Source of the DNA: Filosporella fistucella
Taxonomy: Eukaryota; Ascomycota; Leotiomycetes; Helotiales
Direction of reading: 5' to 3'
Assembly (NCBI GenBank): GCA_030077755.1
Contig: JAQJZZ010000012.1
Coordinates: forward strand, 930,001-994,000
Length of the DNA: 64,000 nucleotides
Numbering within the stretch: position 1 is the stretch's first letter; each line of letters opens with the position of its first letter. Under the pieces are notes generated by a model, which was given only the letters and a program-made list of their open reading frames with translations, did not search any database and was not told the origin of the DNA. This document shows, piece after piece, positions 11,182 to 22,260 of this stretch. The position numbers were made by a program, and so were the translations under genes.

Positions 11182-14100
11182 GCGTTTTCAGTTAATTTTT
11201 GTTATGGGAAATGAGTTTCTAGAAAACCGGCTGTAGGGCTTGAAATGCGGGAATGGAGGAATGGAGGAATGAAGAGCTTCCTTCATTCATTTGAATTGTC
11301 AGAGTGGTTTGGGAGGAGGCGACAGGGAGGAGATTTTTCATTTTCAGTATATAGAGATGAAATAATTTGTTTCGTAGGAATTATTTATAGGCACTCTTTT
11401 GTACCAATGCCATTATAGTCTGTTCACATAAGCAAAATAACTTCGATGAATCGTCTTGGGTAAATGTTTGACAGCTTGTCTCTTCTTTACAAATACTGAA
11501 AGGTTGTTCGCTCGACCATGAATCCAGGCCAAGCAGCACAGCAGCAGCTGAGTGCAAAACTGCTGGCCTTGGACTGCTACGGTAATACCGAGCATTAAAA
11601 CTTCAGTCCAAACGCAAGTTCGAACTCATAGTGACTCTCAAGAGTATCATCCACCATACGCCTGCCTGTACTACAAGTGAGGAATTTGAAAATCAAAAGC
11701 TTAGGTACAAGGAATCCATCCCATTTTCAAATCGTGTTCGCCGTATGGATTTAATATCGCCAGTCATGCCTTCGCATTCGTGAGCACTGTCGTGACCTCA
11801 CAGCTCCATCATCCATTTGCTCTCACAATATGTACCCTGGTAGTTCTCTACCCAGAAAAAAGTTCAGATTCGAAATGTGCGGAAGGGCTCGTGTGCATTC
11901 TATAGCTCATGCCAACCGCTCTTTGTAATCACCAGGCCCTATGGCTTTGCTGTGCGACGAAGCATATCGATCAGTAAATCGGCAACCGAGACATTAGTGA
12001 CGCAGGAATAACGAAGCAAGGCAGAAGAATCGTATCTTAGAGAAGGCAGGAACTCCAACCCTAATTCGTATCAGCGCGGAGGTGATGTCTAACTGGCACC
12101 CAATGTCCTCAATCATAGCGCTGACCTTCTTTAAGTACCGCGGACGTGATGACTAGAATCTCCCTTCAAATTTAAACTAGAGATGCGGCCAAATATAATC
12201 ATGATATAGACGAACTCTCGCGGGTGGCTCAATACCAGGGCAAAGTCCGAAAGTAGAGCAATCTAGATTTCCAGCAGGTATCCTAGGGCTCTACAACATG
12301 TTCGCATTTCTCTGTACCGGGAGCTTCGCTGATAGCAAGCAATTCAGGCATTGCCTATTTAGTTGGAGATTGCAGGGCTGATTGCAAGCACCATCTCGTG
12401 GGTCTCCCCCTACATCAGAAACTGGGCGAATAGAGCAGATCTTGAAAATTTAACTTCGCAAGTGCGGTTTATGCATATGCATAGTCATGAGCACTAATGC
12501 ACGATCTTCGCATAGACTTTTAGAGGCATGTCGAAGCGCGTTCAGCCTACAAAGTACAAGCTGTGGAGAGGCCAGGAAATGCCTTCTCGTCCATGTTGCT
12601 ACACTCTTGGCGCTCAGCTGTGGCTGGCGTACGAGCAACTTTCAGATTCTACGTTGCGAAGCAAATGGACGAATGAAATGAAACTTACCTCCAAGTAGTA
12701 TTTCGAGTACGTCGTTACGTGTAGCAACTGATCCCTTTTGATGTTGGGTCCACGACTCGTCGCTTTCCAGAATCACAGGATCCTTGACCTACCCGCTTTC
12801 TTTAGAAGACGTATAAGTTCCTCCTTGAAGAATACACACCGAAGCTCTTGTTGTGTGTTGCTACTGGCGACTGAAAATTTTGTTCGCAACCTGAGTTGGC
12901 AGGTCAAAAGTCTCACTCAGTGCTTAGCATCAGCAAAAAATCATGTGGCTGACGCACTTCCAGCGGTTCACTCCGCAAGTCGCTTTGATCGACGGCTTTT
13001 GGCGGTGCTCCAGCCTTCCAAAGTTCAGATGTCCTGGGAAATCCAATCCTCACCTTCCATGATTCCATCTGCTTCCAATCGTGACTCGACATTTGTTACC
13101 ACGTTACTTTGAGGCTGCGGGATCTTTTTCGTTGACGCACGAGGCTGAACCTATCCGCGATTGCCGGTGATGTCTCGCCTGAATTTTAACGTATCCACAA
13201 TTGTCAATATCGTTGGCAGCTTGCTCGTAATGATACCTCGTGTCAACCCGGAGGTATCGGATTCCTGCTGCGAAAGACCTCGATGAAATGAATTAATCTG
13301 CTCACTTGATTTACGAAATACATGTTATCTGGACATCTCCATTGAATTTCGACGTGAATCAAGTACTTTTGGTACGTACTGGCATGTTTGTTCGGCAATT
13401 TTGTGTGACATGAGGTTAAAGCCTCGCCTGATGACGGATGTTCAATGTCTGATGTCCAAATCTCGGAGTAACGGCAACCTTATTATACTCGAATTATGTC
13501 ATACTCTTTCCCATCTCATGGCATAAGTGATGGATTGACTCTAAATTGGAATTCGTAGGAGATCGCAATTTGGAAAGTTCCACTCAACATTCGAATTGAG
13601 CATTTTTCCAAAATTTCAGGAGTTCCCCGACATCCAGGGATATCCGCATTGGGCATGATCTTCTCGTATCCTCTTCAACCAACTCCACTTGGAGAATCCT
13701 TGAACACATCACCGCCAGCTTTGATTTGAGGAATAAGGTTTTAGGTGGGGTGTCCTCCCTGCCTCCCTGCCAAATCGACGGTAGCTTGAGGTCTATCCCA
13801 ACCGCAAGCCTATCGGTCACTATCGCTCTTGGTGCATGATGGTGCATGTGTAGGTGGTTGCAAGTGTTTGCAAGTGTGTAAAAGGCTGGTAGTCTGCGCC
13901 GCCGACGAATGGTTCGAAAGAGAAGGGCGAGAATTTGAGCAGATCTTGCAGATGAATATCCACAAATCCTATCACGAAACTGACGGTCCTGGCCTGATCT
14001 TTTGATAGTCAGGAACATCCGCTCTCAACCAAGTACGTGAACGGTAGACGCTTGGACGAAGGCACAGGGTGCAAAAAGCTAGAAGTAGCCTTTGAAGATT

Positions 14101-14902
14101 AAGCCACTTCGAGGGATAGCTCGTGTTGCTCGGTTCAACATCACACCCGGAGCACTTCTCGGAGCGGGCGAGCATGAAAATAGCAACGGCAATGACGATG
14201 ATTTCCAGAGAGGGGAGAGAACACCACACCGTTATTGGCAGGCCACCCCTGCTGGGCTGACGGGAGTGACTTGTTTGATGGGTGAAAAACATAGGTGAGT
14301 CGAAGTACCCTCGAGGCTCTCTCGTATTTTCTCGATCGGCTTGTCGGGTATTGTTGCTGGATGGCTGTTGGATGGCTGTTGCCCTGCTAACAAAAGTAGC
14401 TTGACTAATTTCAAGGGAACAATCCGAACTAGCTAGGAGGTTGGGGTTGGGTTTGGTCAACGGGCTAGGAAGGACAAGATGTGAACTCTTTTTGCGCACC
14501 GATTGTCGCCTGTTGTAAGTATCGGAAAGCAGGAGGCAGGCACACACGCGAGGCGAGACAGTGTGGTGGGCAACAAAGCTGAGGTGAGGTGAGCTTGGAA
14601 CTGGTCCGTCGAATACTCCTAGCAGTAGCAGCTTCCTCATGATAGCTTATTGCTCCGCAGAGAGAGCGAAGTTGTGGGTTCCTTCCCTTTCCGGTCCTCG
14701 AGTACAGTTGAGCCTCGCTTCTGCTGTTCTTTCCCTTCCCGTCGATACTGCTTCTCATCCCACATAAAACCTTCTTCCCACCCCCAATCTTTCTTTATCC
14801 CAAACATCTACTTTCGTTGTATTCACGATACACATCAAAAGCACATCCAGTTCCTCGACTTTGGTCATTACTCTCGTTACAGCAACATCGCAATCGTTCA
14901 AG
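11182..14902. other. long gene-free stretch
   Basis: About 3.7 kb with no supported protein gene. All open frames are short, overlap on both strands and show no motif or splice-joined continuation. Base composition is mixed, so heavy repeat-induced mutation is not obvious. The last 250 bases before 14903 are C- and T-rich and probably form the promoter and leader of the wall-protein gene. Untranslated transcripts could lie here, but sequence alone does not show them. Confidence 0.5.
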
Positions 14903-15752
14903 ATGAAGACCACTCAAACCCTCCTCGCTGCTTTCGGCCTCGTTGCCGCCGCCTCTGCTGATTACGGCTATGGCTACAAGAATGAGACAACCTCTTCTGC
15001 AGTCGAGTATACCACAATCACCACTCCAACCTATGTTGCTCCACCACCACCAGCATACAACACCACTACTCCTTATGTCTGGATCACCACCACTGAGACT
15101 GTCAAGAGCTACACTACTTACTGTAAGTCACCACCAATATCCGGCATATCATCAGGAGCTGACTTTATCCAGGCCCATACCCAACCACCCACGTTGAGGG
15201 TAACAAGACTTACACCGTCAGTGAGAGCACTACCTTGACTGTGACTGACTGCCCATGCACTCAAACCAAGGTATGATACTTTAGTCACTGCCAGTCTTCA
15301 CATCTAACATGCTACAGTCTTACCCTGCTTATGTGACCACTATCACCATTGGTACTACCGTCACTTACTGCCCTGCCCCAACCACCATCACCACTGGTTA
15401 CACCACCATTGTTGTTACCACTCCAGGCAGTGTCACTGTTCCAGTTTGCACAACCACCTATGTCTCTGTACCAGTCTCAACTTCTTCCGTTGTTGTTTCT
15501 ACCAAGTCAGACAAGCCTGTCTACTCCCCAACTGTGGTTCCAGTTTACCCAACTGTCACTCCTACCGGAGTTACCACCAGCTACGGGTAAGTGATATTCC
15601 TGTATTTGATCGATCATATACTAACATTCCTCAGAACTGGTATCCCAGTTACCCCAACCTCGAGCACCCCAGTTCAGGTCACCAACGCCGCTGCTTACAA
15701 GCAAGCTGGTGCCGGTGCCATCGCTGTCGGTCTCGCTGCCATGCTTTTGTAA
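14903..15752 (+). CDS. Thr-rich GPI-type wall protein, CCG-6-like
   Basis: Small secreted wall protein resembling Neurospora clock-controlled protein 6 and relatives. Four exons: 14903-15122, 15173-15270, 15318-15586 and 15635-15752; 234 residues. The signal peptide is MKTTQTLLAAFGLVAAASA, followed by DYGYGYKNET. The mature chain is made of Thr, Val, Pro and Tyr with spaced cysteines: YTTYCPYPTTHVEGNKTYTV and LTVTDCPCTQ, then a longer Thr-rich stretch TVTYCPAPTTITTGYTT. The C-terminus (AAAYKQAGAGAIAVGLAAMLL) is a typical GPI attachment signal with no basic cytosolic tail. Codons are strongly biased to C-ending forms, suggesting high expression. It has no known enzyme activity; a structural or surface role is inferred. 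Confidence 0.85.
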
Positions 15753-17046
15753 TTTCCTTTGCAGATTTTCTCTTATCTCATGACATTAATGACTTGATGG
15801 CTGGGTTATAGACGGAAGTTTGGAGGAGTATACATGGACATTCATTTGGCACAATCATTGCTTTCAACGGATCGGGAGGATCGGATATTTTGGAGCCTTA
15901 TACACACAAACTCGCCATGTGTTGTTCAATAGATTCGCTTCTCATGTACAAAGTTTTAGATGTCACTTGACAGGTTATAGGCTTAAGAGGAGGATGGCTT
16001 TCAACTGGCTCAAACAGATTAGAGTTTAGCTCGAGCAATAATTCAAACCTCATTAATATTTTACTTTTCGGATGGGATGTTTCTTCATTGTGCATATATT
16101 GACTGAGGATTTGAGCTTACTCTGCAGATATGCAGTAATCTAGTCAGAAGGCAGGGGCTTCCTTATCTTTGGCCTCGTATCGAGCTGCAGGTGATGCTGC
16201 ACAGGGTTTATTCCACCTTGGCAGATGCGGCTTTCGCGGAGGAATACCTTATCTAGTATGCTGATAATTTAGTACAGATAGCAGATTTATTACTGCGCAT
16301 GTATAGATTACTGTTTACGAAGCGCATGGTTAGTACAATCTGATTTTCTGAAGGGAAGGTACTGGAAGTGGTGACTTGAACTTGATGTTGGGTTCGATAG
16401 TGAATAGTGGGGTAGGCGGAATGGAGGGGAAGGTGGAGATGAAGGTTTGAAGTGGATGTTGGGATGGAGAAGAGGATTGCTTGATCTGGCTGAGAGGGGT
16501 TTAGAAGTAGGGTGGTGTTGTGAAGAGGCGAAGTTTTTGGGGGTTCAAGTGGAGTGGGTATACTTTTTTCATTCATGCCGTCGAGATTTCACTTTTGGAG
16601 TGTAGGATTTTTTTGTTCTTGCTTTTAGGTTTTGATTTCATTGAGTCTTAGATTCAAGATCGAGTTTGGTTTTCTGACTTCACAAGTTGTGATATCTGCG
16701 AGTTCGCCATATAGGAGGGTCTGATATAGATTTGGGAATTGAACAAAGGTGACGTGGTGTGTGAGAGGAATTGAAATGTCTAAAGATACTATACTACTTG
16801 AAGCTCTATCTTCAGTTTCACTCGTTGCTTCAAAACCGTAGCCTGTACCTAGGTCTCGCTGCTCTCCTTCCATGGATTAAACTGGTTGAGGGATCCCTTG
16901 ACATATTAGCAGCTATCTCGGCGTGCGTCTTGTTAGCTGTCGTCGAGGATGACTTAAACGAGCCACCTCAATCGCATCAAATATGAGACTTCCGATCTTC
17001 TCCTTGGAGTAGCATTTACCCAATAGATTAGAGCCTTCTATATGAT
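15753..17046. other. intergenic between convergent genes
   Basis: About 1.3 kb between two genes whose 3' ends face each other. Short open frames at 15820-16095, 16253-16576 and 16625-16986 lack family features. Nothing else is recognised. Confidence 0.45.
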
Positions 17047-18508
17047 TCATCGCGGCTTCTCGAAGCGGCTTTTACGGAAATCTGCCAAAACCTTGTCGAT
17101 CTCTTCAGTAGTTAGAGATTTGATCACAGTATTTTCTGCCCACTGTTCCTTTTGTATAACGAAAAGAATTTCATGGAGGAAAGCCGTTCTGGTGAAATTT
17201 TTAAGCAGGAAGTCTTGATTATCGATCAAGTTCCATAAGGGCGATATCTTACTGAAAGACGCAGTGAAGACACCCCAAAAGATTGTCCATGACATCACAG
17301 TGTTTAAAGGAACGATATTCATAGCCATATTGATATGGAAATATTTCATGGCAACGGTGATGCTTTCTATGATGTCTCGTCTCAGAAAGATGTACAAGTA
17401 GTAATGGGAATTCTCCGGACACGATGCTTACATTCTGATGTTAAAGTTGCAGAATTGTTTTGTGCCGCTGCCCAAAGAACCTCAATGTCATGATTTTCGA
17501 GGTTTGTAGGGTTGTTTTTGTCAAAGCCTCCACGCCAACTTCGGGATAAATAGCTTATTGGCGTTAGTATCTACAGGCAAGAGCATGGACGACGCATCTA
17601 AGAGCTCTTCACCAAGGTCCTCATCATTCTCGTCGCTGTCGACATTCATCGCCAGATTAGCCATCCGAATGTGAGGCTCAGAAAATTCGTTGACGGTGAC
17701 GCCCCACTGCTGTGAGAGGAGCTTTTCGAATTTCCTATTTGCAGCATCACGAATCTCTGCATACATGGTTTCGTCTGTTATTTCTCCCCTTGCGTGTCGC
17801 TTCCGGTTTTTCGCCATCCAACTCGAATATCTCTTGTTGATCATCTTATCGTATCTAGTGAAAACAATTATGACTAGGATCTTTCCGACAATTTCCTCAA
17901 GATTCTTGAAGAAATCTTCCTCGATTTTTTGGATTCCTTTGTCTTCATCCTCGCAGGATATACAGTACCTGGCTAACTAAGGTTCGACAGCAGTAGACTG
18001 AGAACCACATCTCACATCAAGAGAACTTGCCAGATACAATAGAACTGGTCAGCGAGACTCGCTGCGCTCCATCTCTTCTTGATGAATTCCCTAACTTCAT
18101 TGAATGTCGTCTCTCCTCCCTTTTCGAAACCCCTCAAGCCATGAATTAGTATTTTCTCATTTATCCCTCGAAAAGACTGTTCTTCTTCAATATCATGCTC
18201 TCCTCGTTTGTTATGACTGACACCAGCCTAGGTTATCGTAAGCTAGGCTTGCCCAAGAGACCAACAAAAATGGAATTTTAAGGGAATTTTACCAAACGTT
18301 CGGGAATCTGAAACACCTGACTGCAAATTGTCGACTTTCCGACACCAGTGCCACCAATTATGAAGATCCGAAACTTTGGGCACTCGCTAAGTATGTTTGA
18401 CGGGGGAAGAACAACTTCCTTGCTGGTATCAATCTCCTCCTGTTGCCACTTCTGGAAGATATTTGCTGCTTCATCGTTGCCGCTAGTGCGCCAAAAGTTG
18501 TCCGCCAT
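17047..18508 (-). CDS. divergent P-loop GTPase-like protein
   Basis: Fungal G-domain protein of unknown role. My model has five exons: 18293-18508, 18031-18227, 17613-17968, 17432-17527 and 17047-17375, 397 residues. G1 (Walker A) is intact in IGGTGVGKSTICSQVF. The G3 region reads IHGLRGFEKGG, where related fungal proteins as I recall them have HDSRGFEAGG, so the magnesium-contacting Asp is Gly here. G4-like VFTRYDK follows. The intron at 17969-18030 has GCAAGT as donor; using it gives YCIWYCIS, the usual family sequence. The intron at 17528-17612 (85 nt) is uncertain: its acceptor is a weak GAG, and without it the frame stops at 17521. Either the splice is real or the gene has a frameshift. 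The C-terminal part (IESITVAMKYFHINMAMN) is helical and hydrophobic. Confidence 0.65.
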
Positions 18509-19917
18509 TGCCTAAAGAATTGCTACTAAGTAATTCAAGGATAGAGTAGTAGATACTTGAAAAAGTAGAAGCTTGTAGTCTTGGGGTAACCTCGTTTTAA
18601 TGGCCCTAGAATCGCAAGGCTTCGGGGGCAAGGTGCCTCGTGGGAGACCGTGATAACATTTCACTCAAACGTTTCAAAGAAGGCTTTACTGTCTTGTCAT
18701 TCATATCGAACACGATCAATGACCAAGGAGCATTTGCTAGGCAGAAACGATGAGGCTGCGTGGGCGAGGCGATGCGAGACACTGTTTTATGATATGAGAG
18801 AGGAGATTCGACGATTTACGAAAATGGGGTTACGAAAGTGGCGGCGATGACTCTTCAGTCGGTGACCACTGCGTTCTACCTGCTACGTGGTTGGGCTGAA
18901 CATGAGGCGAAGTCAATGGAGGCTCAAAGCTGAATCTACACTCACACTCTGGATGGTACAAGACAGCAAACAAGTACCGAATCACTTCAAGTACGCCTAC
19001 CTGATTTGCCCTGCACAGTTGCCTCTCAGATCAGGAACCCAAGCACACGAATACAACACCCTAATAACTCTAGAGCCTCGCCTTTACTCTCGACATCAGA
19101 GCATTCACCTCTGTCCGAAATGCCAGAATCTATCGACTAATTGAACATACCTCTATGTCCATTGACACATATATGTATATACACAGGGAACCAAAAGTAG
19201 CAAGAAGAAATCCTAAATTCTCGGAATGCACTGGAAAGATGTCTTTTCCAAAATTGAAAGAGCTCAATGCCCTTTGCCGAATACTTGTAGGCGAATGTTG
19301 AAGAAGCTCCAACCGTAGTTACTCAACATTCATTTCAATCGCAAAGCCACAACGAAATTATGACCTGCGTCGAAATTTGTTCAGTCATGTGAGTAGTGAA
19401 TTAATTGAAAGTTGCGCATGACTGATACATGTAATGCCTTAGGGATCGATTTCGAGGAAGTATGAACGTGGATTTGTTTGTTCGACGCTGAGTAGTTCCG
19501 TCAATCCATTCATTCCTTGTCAATAGTTTATGAACCCGGTGTCCATATCTTACAACACAGGGCCATACCGGCTAGACTTACAGCTTTCGGGGCACCTTCG
19601 TTCGAAACTCATTCTCAATATAAGGAAAGAAACCTTAAAGGAAACTATACTATCTAATCGCCGATTCTCATCCCACTTCTCTGTCGCATTAGTAAGGATA
19701 ATTTCGACTGGGAAGAAAGATGAATAAAGCGTTTGCAGGCCGAGAAACCTATCAATTGATAGAATTGAAGGACAAACAAGGAGTATTCAAGATAAAGCTA
19801 GCATATAAAAGAAGACAGGAATTAATGTTACCAAGGAACACCGCAAACTAAATCATTTGCCGAATAAGGATAATCCATATTTTGGACAAGTATAACAAGA
19901 TACCTTTGTAGTTGCTC

Positions 19918-20105
19918 GCTGTTCTTAAGGGTTCGCGACTCTGTGCGTAATCGAGTAGCCGAGTTCTAAATCCTAAGTGCCTATGTCTGAATTCCTAGTT
20001 CTTCGTTCCTGGTTCTGAGTTCCGAGTCCTCAAGTTTAGGTTCTTGAAGCTAGGTTCTTTGCTCCGGGTTCTTAGTTCTGGTTCTTAATTCTAGTGCCTC
20101 AATTT
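19918..20105. repeat. degenerate GGTTCTTAGTTC-type repeat
   Basis: A run of imperfect 10-12 base units, such as AGTTCTTCGTTCC, GGTTCTGAGTTCC, AGGTTCTTTGCTCC, GGTTCTTAGTTC and GGTTCTTAATTC, arranged head to tail with variable spacing. It looks like an old minisatellite. Boundaries are approximate. Confidence 0.6.
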
Positions 20106-22235
20106 TACCTATCCCCTACTATGTTCTTAATTTCCACTTCGTGCGTAAGGAATACAGGACCTGTCTAAATCGTGTTTCTGAGTTTCGAGATCTTGACTCT
20201 CTTCCTTCAAGGGATCATAATACAAGTCAAGATACTTGGGCTTCCTAGCTCACCGCCTAAATTAATAATATTCGAGTTCTTGATGCTGTCCCTTTACGAG
20301 TAGATTATAAACGGGGTAAGGCAAATGTCTTAAATCTAAGTATCGAACTAACATTTTTTTTTTTTTTTGGATTTCAAAGCTCTTCTAGTAAGATTATAGC
20401 TATTAATCTTTCTATCAATATATAGATCTTGGTAACTTTGTATAAGTAAACCTATTAAACAAGTAGGGAGAAAAGAGTTGCTCCGTGGGAGCAACACACC
20501 ATCCACAAGCTTCCCTCTCCTAAGAACCCAAAGAAATCCCATTCTCCATGTAATCCAAATCCACCTGTCTATTTTCCCTCTACAACAGAATGTACAAGAT
20601 CCAAGACAATTTCATTCTATGCATAAACGTGCAACATTTGACAGCTGTTAAGTCTGAGTTTGAGACAAATGCGGGTGGGGTACGTGGAGAGACATATGTG
20701 TATGCATATGCAAACGGGGTTGTAGGTAAGTAGGTACATACCGCTGAGATCAGACTATAGTGTCTGCGGGCTTGCAGATTGGGTCCCGAGGAGAAGGGAA
20801 AGGGAATGGGAGAGGAAAGTGTGGAGGATAAGAGATAGAAGATAGGGGATAGGAGATTGGAGATTGGGAGGAAGGAATGTGGGATAGCGATAGGGGATGG
20901 GATTTAAGTTGATATTGAGAGTAGAATTAGGATAAGAGGAGTAGAGGACGAAGGAGAAGGGAGTGAAAGGGAGGAGGGGTGTGTGTGGGGTAGACACGTG
21001 ATATACTCATATATAAGTGGAATGGAGAGGCGAAGTATTTCAATAAGGACAGGCGACGAGGAGTAGCACGAGTATATGAGAAGATATTTGCCTTGCGTAA
21101 GTAAGGAGAGAACGAATTCTGGCTTCGAATAAACGCCTATGCTTGCTTTCACCTGGGTGTTACCTTATACACGTGACATTATTATTTTACTCGTGCCTTA
21201 CCGTATTGTAAATACTTCTCCTATAAGCCTTATATTGAAATAATAATAATAGGTCGGACAATAATAAGAAGAAGACATCTTCAAAAAGGTGGTCTATAGC
21301 TCGACTTTATCTTCCAGCCGACCAATCTCTAATGAATTGAATTGAGATTAGGCCCTTTTCCCCAATTACTCTACCTCCATAGACGGATTCTTTTCACAAC
21401 GAGTCGAAGCACTTGCAAGTAGACGAACTTTCTTAGATTCTATATCCTAGATGTAATTTTGAGTTTCAGAGCTATATATCTTGTTCTCCCTAACGTGAGA
21501 ATGTAGGGGTGAGGATGATGCGGATATATTTGGTTATAGACTTTATACATTCCCGTAGATAATGCTATTACTCTATTTGTCTGAGCAGAGAATTTGCCCC
21601 TACAAATAACATGTGAGGCTTAGTAACTCACCCACCTACATAGTATAACCAGGAACAAAATATCCTATTTGATCGGGTAAGGAATAATGGACTCTGATCA
21701 GTAGTACGAAGACTCGGTTACATCGACAATCAGAGTTTTCACATCGTGACTGACTTTTCTCGCCTCTCTGCACATGTGATTGTCTAACCAAGCCAGCATC
21801 TCTTCTAGGATTCTGCATCCTGGAAGATGTTACACAACCCCATTCTGAAAATTTCCTCGAATACAGCCGAGAATGATATCTTACATAGTGTCTCCAGAAC
21901 ATTCCAACTTTTTTTCTATTCCCTGTGAAAGGAAAAGACAAAAGTGGATCACACGGGCGCGAACGTTGAGAATCCAGAATCTGTTCCTTGGAACAGGTGC
22001 GGGACGGGTTGGTATCGATAGGGAACACCAGCGGGAATCGGCAATTACGATTGGCGTTCTGAGATCGCCCCGTTGTCCGCTCTGGCTGTCTGGTGTGAGT
22101 GAGATTCGAGACAAATAATGCGGTGATAAGAGAGATGTAGAAGATATCATGCAAAGTCGCTTGGATGAATCACTGGATAATATGTATGATTGTGAATGTG
22201 GATGAGAGGAACGAACCATTCACCGCAAAGGAGTT

Positions 22236-22260
22236 CATCTCATCTCATCTCATCTCATCT
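22236..22260. repeat. (CATCT)5 microsatellite
   Basis: Five perfect tandem copies of CATCT. Related ATCTC/CATCT pieces occur near 23311-23330. Confidence 0.85.

Noticed and set aside
12738..13112. 124-codon open frame in the long spacer
   Set aside because: No motif, poor start context, and opposite-strand frames of equal quality nearby.
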